A program made the translations under genes and the position numbers. A stretch of DNA of 64,000 bases from Termitomyces sp. T153 (Eukaryota; Basidiomycota; Agaricomycetes; Agaricales; Lyophyllaceae): the NCBI GenBank assembly GCA_018296165.2, contig JACKQL020000005.1, positions 310,001 through 374,000 on the forward strand, read 5' to 3'. Below are positions 57,846 through 64,000 of this stretch, in pieces (the stretch's first letter is position 1; each line of letters opens with the position of its first letter). The notes beneath the pieces were generated by a model. That model had not been told where the DNA came from. It was given only the letters and a program-made list of their open reading frames with translations, and made no database searches.

Positions 57846-60447
57846 TTTGACGGCTGTTTCTCTTAGATTTGCCGCGTGGAAAGGTAGGGATAGTGCGCCG
57901 GAGACCAGTATTGGGGTCCGTAATTGTTATAGTTGTTTCGATGTCGCTAATGGTATTAACCGTACTTCGGGTTAATACGTCGAATGGGTGACCGAGTAGG
58001 ATGTCGTAAGCGGGAGACCGTAAAACATGAATTTGAAGATAGACCGTCACGTCGCCAATCGTGCATGGTACGTTTCTAGCTAGTCCCAGTGATCGATCCA
58101 TGGTACCGTTGGCGCTCTGCATGTTTAGCACGATGTTGGGGTCATAGGATAAGCCAATGTCGCTAGCGATTTTGGCGGACATCGAAATAATCTGAGAACC
58201 GCTGTCGTGAATGCATTCGACTTCCTCTTTATTGTCGATCAACATCATGACGGTACGAAGTGACTGAGATTCCTTAGCGACAGTGAGTACCACAGGCTCT
58301 TCTCCGGGGGGTAGCGCATCAATATAGGCCTCGACAGGGTCAACGGAAGCGAGTGGTGCCTTGTCCGCGGTAAGTCCTTTAGCGGTATCAGCGTTGGACC
58401 CAAGCGAAAACTGAGGTTCTTTGATAGCGAACGTCGGCAAAATTTCTTCAAAAATGTCGCTGGAGTCCTGAACTGTATTAACGCTAGCGCCAACCAATTG
58501 TTTGGGCGTAACCGCTGTCCTAAACTGATTCCTGATGTCCTGGGATACAGAGCAAAGTTCGCCAACCGATATCGTAACCTGGGTGCGTAAGACTCGTTCG
58601 AAAACCGCTTTGGATTGCTCGATGTCGTAGATGGGTGGCATCGTTCGATATGCGCCGTCGTTAGCTTTGTCGGGAGCAGCGAAATTCCGGTTAGCGGGTG
58701 GGGCGTAGCGACTAGGGAGGCCAGAAAATGGATGAATAGGAGGCTGAGCCACCGGTTCCTTAGCGGCAGACGGTTGTTCCTTAGCGACGGTGCGTTCAGG
58801 TGCTTTGCCTTTGTCAGCAGGCTTAGTGGCAGGAACTGGAGCTGAATCAGAAGGGGTGGAGGTTGCCGGAGGGTCACTGGTCGAGGGCGTTGCCTTTGAA
58901 GCATCACTTGCTGGTCGTGAAGTCGCTCGGGGGACTTGTACGCCGTCGAATTTTTCGCCGTTTCGCCGGAGTGCAAATAGCTCGCGTTCCAAAGCCTCGA
59001 TCCGTTCTTCCTTGCTTAGCACTCGGCCTGTGGCGACGTCCTGTTGCATTACCTCGTGTATTAGCGACTGCTGCATTGCCGCCTGCTCTGGGTCTGGGTT
59101 AGCGTTGGAAGAAAGTCTGCCTGTAACGATTTGTCCTGGATTAAGCCGGTGCCATTCCTCGATGCGTTCAATGTATAGTCGCTTGCCGGAATAGTTGGGA
59201 ATCATGGCGCCAGACGGTAAAATGATCTTGCCTTCGGCGTTACGACGGATCTTACCCTGTCTGATCATTTGCTCAAGCTTAATACAAGTGCCTCGGACCA
59301 TAGTGTGACCTATTTCCCCGCAGAAGTGGCAAGTGCTGTTAGCGAACTGTTGGTGAGGTTGGGCGTTACCGCTGGTTAGAAGGGCTTCCAAACGTTCCAA
59401 GGCGCTGACGATTGCAGTAGTGGTCGCTAATTCCAATGCTTCTTGCTTAGGTGCCGGCGAAGGGACGGTCGGCGGGTTAGCGATGGGCGATGACGAATGG
59501 ATGCCGGTGGTGCCATTGCTGGTCTTAGCCGTGGAAGTGTCCGTTCCTTTTAGAACCCACTTAGCGCCTTCGAAGACTTGGTCAACATCGTAAGGGTCCT
59601 CAGGATGGTGATCGGGAAGGGTGATTTCGAGGCGGCGGACGACTTTAGACCATAGCGATGTGGGGATACCTTGTTGGAACAAGCGACGTTCCTCGTTACG
59701 ATATAGCTTGCCGTTAGCGAGTAACCATCTAGCAATACGTTGGAAGTCCCGGTAGTAGTCAGAGAACCTTCCCAAAGTCGCTAAGCCGCTGTTGAAAGAC
59801 TGGTTAACTAGTCGTTCCAGATCGCCAAGATTATAACGAGCACTAGCGTCAGCGCCAGGGTACAACCTAAGCACTGCCGCTTTCCATTCCTGGTAATTGT
59901 AGGGTCGAGGAGCATCGTTGTCGACCATAATATTGTCGCCAAATTCAGGTAAGCCAAGCCAAGTCTCCGCCGTGTCATAGGAAACATATCGAGACGCGTA
60001 TTCTTTCTTTTGTGTGTCGTCAGTGATACCGCAATCAGCGAAGAGATATTCCAGTTCTTTGAAGTATTGGGGGAGTTCCCTAGGGCGACTCTCATCCCAC
60101 TTAGGTGCCGTAGTGTCATTGCGAGGCGGCATTCTAGCGCGCCGAGCAACGGGGTCGTTGTTCATGTTAACGGTTGTCGGATTTAGCGGAGGACGGGGGA
60201 TAGTTGGTGATACGGGAATAGAGTGGGCTTTGGGGAAGAATATAGAGTCCGTTGGGGTTAACGGTGAAAGCGGCGCGTTGAGAAAACTTTCAATGAGAGC
60301 GCCTGGGAAGTCGGCGAGGATTTCGCTAACGTCGCGAAGGTTTTTAGCGGTTTCGAGTTCGTCGGCAAGGGGTCGAGGACGGGCTGCTGGTGAAGAATGC
60401 CGAGGGGTCGAAATGGAAGACTGGGGTGGTTCAAAAGGGTTTTTCAA
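57793..60447 (-). CDS. gag: element E Gag with C-terminal aspartic protease (884 aa)
   Basis: Starts MKNPFEPPQSSISTPRHSSP 75 nt inside the 5' LTR. The Gag core is near residues 120-300 (PRELPQYFKELEYLFADCGI). A zinc knuckle CHFCGEIGHTMVRGTC lies near residue 380, with an extra two residues before the last Cys. A low-complexity Ala/Pro/Ser linker follows. The retropepsin-like C-terminus has VECIHDSGSQIISMSAKIAS and YDILLGHPFDVL. The protease sits in the gag frame, not in pol. Overlaps pol by 53 nt. Fully open. Confidence 0.93.
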   Translation of the reverse strand: MKNPFEPPQSSISTPRHSSPAARPRPLADELETAKNLRDVSEILADFPGALIESFLNAPLSPLTPTDSIFFPKAHSIPVSPTIPRPPLNPTTVNMNNDPVARRARMPPRNDTTAPKWDESRPRELPQYFKELEYLFADCGITDDTQKKEYASRYVSYDTAETWLGLPEFGDNIMVDNDAPRPYNYQEWKAAVLRLYPGADASARYNLGDLERLVNQSFNSGLATLGRFSDYYRDFQRIARWLLANGKLYRNEERRLFQQGIPTSLWSKVVRRLEITLPDHHPEDPYDVDQVFEGAKWVLKGTDTSTAKTSNGTTGIHSSSPIANPPTVPSPAPKQEALELATTTAIVSALERLEALLTSGNAQPHQQFANSTCHFCGEIGHTMVRGTCIKLEQMIRQGKIRRNAEGKIILPSGAMIPNYSGKRLYIERIEEWHRLNPGQIVTGRLSSNANPDPEQAAMQQSLIHEVMQQDVATGRVLSKEERIEALERELFALRRNGEKFDGVQVPRATSRPASDASKATPSTSDPPATSTPSDSAPVPATKPADKGKAPERTVAKEQPSAAKEPVAQPPIHPFSGLPSRYAPPANRNFAAPDKANDGAYRTMPPIYDIEQSKAVFERVLRTQVTISVGELCSVSQDIRNQFRTAVTPKQLVGASVNTVQDSSDIFEEILPTFAIKEPQFSLGSNADTAKGLTADKAPLASVDPVEAYIDALPPGEEPVVLTVAKESQSLRTVMMLIDNKEEVECIHDSGSQIISMSAKIASDIGLSYDPNIVLNMQSANGTMDRSLGLARNVPCTIGDVTVYLQIHVLRSPAYDILLGHPFDVLTRSTVNTISDIETTITITDPNTGLRRTIPTFPRGKSKRNSRQNVRFETEAPRCFHRPRQ

Positions 60448-60500
60448 GCGACGTTTCGTGTGAGCTCTTGTTTCTGGCGGAATGGTTAACTTCTAAACAG

Positions 60501-60518
60501 CCCTCGCGGTGGGCTCCA
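60501..60518 (-). promoter_or_regulatory. element E primer-binding site
   Basis: Minus strand TGGAGCCCACCGCGAGGG, three bases inside the 5' LTR. It begins TGG, complementary to a tRNA CCA end, and would pair with a tRNA ending CCCTCGCGGTGGGCTCCA. The tRNA species was not identified. Confidence 0.7.
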
Positions 60519-60521
60519 AAA

Positions 60522-61569
60522 TGATGTGCTCCTATGCCGCCTAGTGCCGTGCAGGAAACCTAACACTTGTCACTAGATAGGATAGCTGGCAGTAGGAAGT
60601 TAATAATTGAGGGCAAGTCAGTAACCGTCCCAGAGAACTAGAGCGAAAGTGGTGGCAAGGAGGTGAAGTCGAAAAGAATCGCTACTGCTAACGATAGTCG
60701 CAGTGAAACTGAAACGGTGGCGGGGCGAATAAAGGAGAGAGACGGCGGTAAGAGTAAAACTAAGATCGATGGACGAACGTAAACTTATCGCTAGCCGCAA
60801 TTGCTAGCGTCACTAAATTGAAATAACGCTAATAGGCACCCGTAATCGGTACCACACTAAGTCGAGGTCGAGGTTGAAGAGGTTTGTCGCGAACCCAAAG
60901 TCGAAGACAAGATGAGGGAAAGGGATGAGGCGAATGGAATCTTTAAGCTGGTAGCTTATAGATGGAGGAGTAATATGATGGTGATGCGATGATAAAATTG
61001 ATTGTCGGGTGTCTATGTACAGGCAGTATTTATACGTTTTCGAAGTATAGTAAGGGAAGGTAAGCAATTAAGCGCCACTAGCGGCGGCGTCTGCCACTGT
61101 GTTTAGGTTGCGTGCCAGGTGTCAGTCTGTAACTAAGTAAAAGGTCATAGGGGAGGCCTTGGCGACGACTAATTGCTAATAAGAACCAAAAAGAGAACGA
61201 GTCCGATGTCAATACCTGAAGTAAGAACACCGTTCAGGGATGTTGGTAAGCTCGACAAGGGGAATGATAGTAAAAAGGTACGCGTCTGGTAATATGTCCA
61301 TATATAGTAAAGGAATGCCGTTTTGTCGCCAGGATCGCTAAGATCGCTAATAATCGTCGCCAAGAGGGTCTAGGCCTTGATGGTCTAGGCCCAAGTTCCA
61401 GGCTTCGCGTGATGTTCCCCGTGATCAATAAGTCTCGTGGTCACTAGAGTCTTGTGCTTCGGTCCAATCCTAGGGCTAAGTCCCGTGCGCTGAGTGTTGT
61501 GACTTGTGTCACATTCGAAGTAGTCAGCTGCCGCCGAAAAAGGTGCTCAGCGATAACTGGGGCTCATCA
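60522..61569 (-). repeat. element E 5' LTR (1048 bp)
   Basis: 99.3% identical to the 3' LTR by direct reading (seven differences). The TATA box on the minus strand at 61027-61034 is the likely promoter of the element RNA. Confidence 0.95.
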
Positions 61570-62540
61570 CTGGTCACTTTGCCCACTACTGTCCTCAAGG
61601 ACTAAAGGTCCACTACTTGTCAGCATTAGAGCAAGAGCTGCTCATCCAACTCCTTGCAGCCCAGGACACAATGGGAACCCCCTCTCTGGATGCACCTATA
61701 GCCATTCAGTCCAATGAAGTGGCTGATGTATTGGAGGAGGTTCCTACAGAGTCTGAGGATTTTTGAAAGGGCAATGGATGAACTGTATGCCCCCATTGCC
61801 TAGTTTTAATTGTTTTGCCTCACTGTCTGTAGAATCAAATACATCTGTTGCTGTTGTTGATACTATGCCCAAAACAATAAGCCCCTCCTCAGATGTACAA
61901 ACCCCCTCTCCAGCTAAATTCTCTGCTAGAAACAAACCTCCTAGCCCACACCTCCAGATCCCTGCATGGGAACACCATCTTCTCCACTGTTACATTGTTG
62001 CTTCCACTCCTTCAACCAATTCCCTGAAGCTCCAAGTAGAAATTGAGACAACAGACACCCAGCAGACCCAAAGTATGGTCACTCTGCTTGACAGTGGGGC
62101 AACAGGCCTCTTCCTTGACACAGACTATGTGCAATGACACCACTTCACTACTTGCCCTCTTTCCTGTCCTATCCCCATGTACAATGTTGATGGCACTCTC
62201 AATGAAGCTGGCTCTATTTGCTTCATGGTGGACCTGGTCCTCTGCTACAAAAACCACTCAGAGCAAGCTGCTTTTGCTGTCACTAGTTTGGGGTTCACCT
62301 GGCTGCATGAGCACAATCCAGAGATTGACTAGACTAAGGATGAGGTGAAGATGAGTCATTGCCCCCATTGCTGCACTACCTGTGCAAAAGAGGCCTGTAA
62401 GGAGCAGAGAGCCAAGATCTGTGAGCATGCTGCTGTGCATGCTTGTCATGCTGGGCATCTCCCTTATGCTGATCTTGACCTCCTGAGTCCCCCCCTTTTG
62501 GCATTCCCTCAGAAAGAAGCCCTCTACAAGGATGTCTGAG
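61570..62540 (+). pseudogene. element F Gag end, protease and Cys-rich linker
   Basis: Resumes the zinc knuckle (HFAHYCPQGLKVHYLSALEQ). The protease motif TLLDSGATGLFLDTDYVQ is intact (62083-62137), then a stop, then LGFTWLHEHNPEID. Next comes a cysteine/histidine-rich stretch (62351-62440): CPHCCTTCAKEACKEQ. The protease triad is better preserved than in A or G. Confidence 0.82.
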
Positions 62541-63253
62541 GTGTTAGGTGTGAATCTCCAGAGGGAGAGGGAGATGAAGGAGAATGGACCAGTACTCTGG
62601 ATGCAGACTCTCCAGATGAAACCATAGAGGTGAGTAATAGAATCTATGCTACAACCCTCTGCCCCCCTTCTACAGTAGCAGAGATTTGGGCCAGTCAGAC
62701 CACTTCTCAACATCTGGCTGAGGCATTTGCAGCAAATTCACAGCCCAAGCCTTCCCATAGCACCATTCCCAATCACCTCTATGGCTTTGAGGATGTATTC
62801 TCCAAGGCCTCCTTCAATTCACTTTCAGAGCACAAGCAGTGGAATCATGCAATTGAGCTGATAACAGATGCTGAGCCCTCCAGCTGCAAAGTTTATCTAC
62901 TTGTGCCCCATGAGCAGGATGAGCTGGATGCTTTCCTGCAGGAGAATCTTAGCTCAAGACAAATATGACCCTCTAATGGCCTCCTCAGTCTTCTTTATTA
63001 AGAAGAAGGATGGGTCTCTTTATCTGGTTCAGGATTATTGTGTCCTGAATGTGATGACAGTGAAGAACTGCTGATCTTTGCCACTCATCTTAGATCTTGT
63101 CAACAATCTTTAAGGTGCATGCTACTTCACAAAGTTGGATGTCTGTTGGGGTTACAATAATGTATGCATCAAAGAAGGGGATGAGTAGAAGGCAGCATTC
63201 TGAACTAATCGCAGACTCTTTGAACCTCTGGTGATGTTCTTTGGCCTCACCAA

Positions 63254-63447
63254 TAGCCCAGCCACCTTCCAGACTATGATGAAAGACATTTTCCATAATA
63301 TGATTGTGGAAGGTGTTATCTGCATGTATCTTGATGATAACAGCCCTAAATAGCCCAGCCACCTTCCAGACTATGATGAATGACATTTTCCATGATCTGA
63401 TTGTGGAAGGTGTTGTCTGCATATATCTTAATGATATCCTCATCTAC
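63254..63447 (+). repeat. 97-bp tandem duplication in element F RT
   Basis: Both units start TAGCCCAGCCACCTTCCAGA. They have diverged at several positions. Confidence 0.9.
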
Positions 63448-63651
63448 ACAAAAACTCTGAAGGAGCATTGCCAGGTCACATGCATTGTCTTGGAATGCCT
63501 CTGCCAACACCAGCTCTATTTAAAGCCTGAGAAGTGCAAATTTGAACAGACTAAAGTGGAGTACCTGGGTTTGATCATTTTGCATGGAACAGCTGAGATG
63601 GACCCCATGAAAGTGGCAGGTATAGCAGAGTGGCCTAAGCCCAGGAACAAG

Positions 63652-64000
63652 AAGGAAGTTCAGGCCTTTCTTGGGTTTATCAATTTCTATTGGAGGTTCA
63701 TACAGAATTCCTCCCACCATGCACATCCCCTCTTTGACTTCACTGTCAAGGATACAGCATGGTGGTGGGAGCCCCCACAGCAAGCTGCCTTTAATGTCCT
63801 CAAGCAAGCTGTGACCTCAAAGCCAGTCCTCCTGTTTCCTGATGATGACTCTCTATTCTGTGTGGAAGCAGATAGCTCAGACTTTGCAAGGAAGTTCAGG
63901 CCTTTCTTGGGTTTGTCAATTTCTATCAGAGGTTCATACAGGATTTCTCCTACCATGCACATCCCCTCTTCAACCTCACAGTTAAAGATACAGCATGGCA
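63652..64000 (+). repeat. 236-bp tandem duplication, second unit cut by window end
   Basis: AAGGAAGTTCAGGCCTTTCT at 63652 and 63888; homology continues to the window end. Confidence 0.88.

Larger units (their letters stand above)
52025..61569 (-). mobile_element. Ty3/gypsy element E, near-intact and young
   Basis: Two 1048-bp LTRs differing at seven positions, a primer site, polypurine tract, open Gag-protease and Pol frames, and a small antisense ORF. The insertion lies in F gag with CTGG on both sides (CTGGT if the first LTR base is target). CpG-rich throughout, in contrast to all other LTR elements here. The best candidate for a recently active element in the window. Confidence 0.95.
50564..64000 (+). 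mobile_element. Ty3 element F, right end beyond the window
   Basis: The LTR starts at 50564 (TGTCAGGGGACATCC), left flank GGATT. gag, protease and RT follow on the plus strand to the window edge. The element is split by E (52025-61569) inside the gag zinc knuckle. Confidence 0.85.
62630..64000 (+). pseudogene. element F reverse transcriptase with internal tandem duplications
   Basis: AEIWASQTTSQHLAEAFAAN, VFSKASFNSLSEHKQWNHAI, SSVFFIKKKDGSLYLVQDYC, FGLTNSPATFQTMMKDIF. A 97-bp tandem copy (63254-63350 and 63351-63447) duplicates the catalytic region: the first copy reads YLDD, the second YLND. A 236-bp tandem repeat starts at 63652 and again at 63888. Both periods shift frame. Confidence 0.85.

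Noticed and set aside
58245..58976. 243-aa minus-strand ORF inside E gag in another frame, and the 134-aa plus-strand ORF at 58790-59194
   Set aside because: Both overlap the fully open 884-aa Gag-protease frame, have biased composition and no domain; frame shadows of a GC-rich coding region.

Overview
The window looks like a filamentous fungus, most likely an agaricomycete basidiomycete. It carries a many-intron NACHT (NLR-like) gene with very short GT-AG introns, followed by about 60 kb of nested LTR retrotransposons (Ty3/gypsy with chromodomains, Ty1/copia) and one tRNA-derived SINE. The species assignment is inference from gene style only.

Layout. 1-2961: 5' part of a NACHT NTPase gene on the minus strand, running off the left edge. 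2962-7381: gene-poor DNA with a strong hairpin and an 8-unit, 58/59-bp minisatellite. 7387-20215: a Ty1/copia element (minus) with a perfect 5-bp target duplication (GTTAT). It is broken by a Ty3 element (A, 10586-17821) and by two solo LTRs of a third family. 20221-22360: unrecognised DNA, then a 5'-truncated Ty3 fragment (C). 22361-45398: remains of an old minus-strand Ty3 element (H1), split by an unclassified insert carrying a SINE (23129-24967) and by a plus-strand Ty3 element K (25272-43509, target duplication AGGGT). K contains an inverted relative (J) in its 5' LTR and a full-length relative (H+, 30414-41439) in its 3' region. 45399-64000: minus-strand Ty3 element G, interrupted by plus-strand element F, which is interrupted by the near-intact element E (52025-61569).

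Almost all coding sequence is decayed. The exceptions are the NACHT gene and element E, whose Gag-protease (884 aa) and Pol (1256 aa) are open and whose 1048-bp LTRs differ at only seven sites, all of them CpG/TpG(CpA). Older elements have almost no CpG, so the locus looks shaped by cytosine methylation and deamination.

The most interesting signal is an accessory gene on the antisense strand between pol and the 3' LTR. The H/K/J family carries a four-exon antisense gene, present three times with the same exon lengths and phases where these could be compared. It encodes a protein with a Zn2Cys6-like six-cysteine cluster and a charged helical region. Element E, a different Ty3 lineage, carries a small antisense ORF (53246-53642) in the same place. 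Antisense placement protects the introns from removal during retrotransposition and would put the promoter in or beside the 3' LTR.
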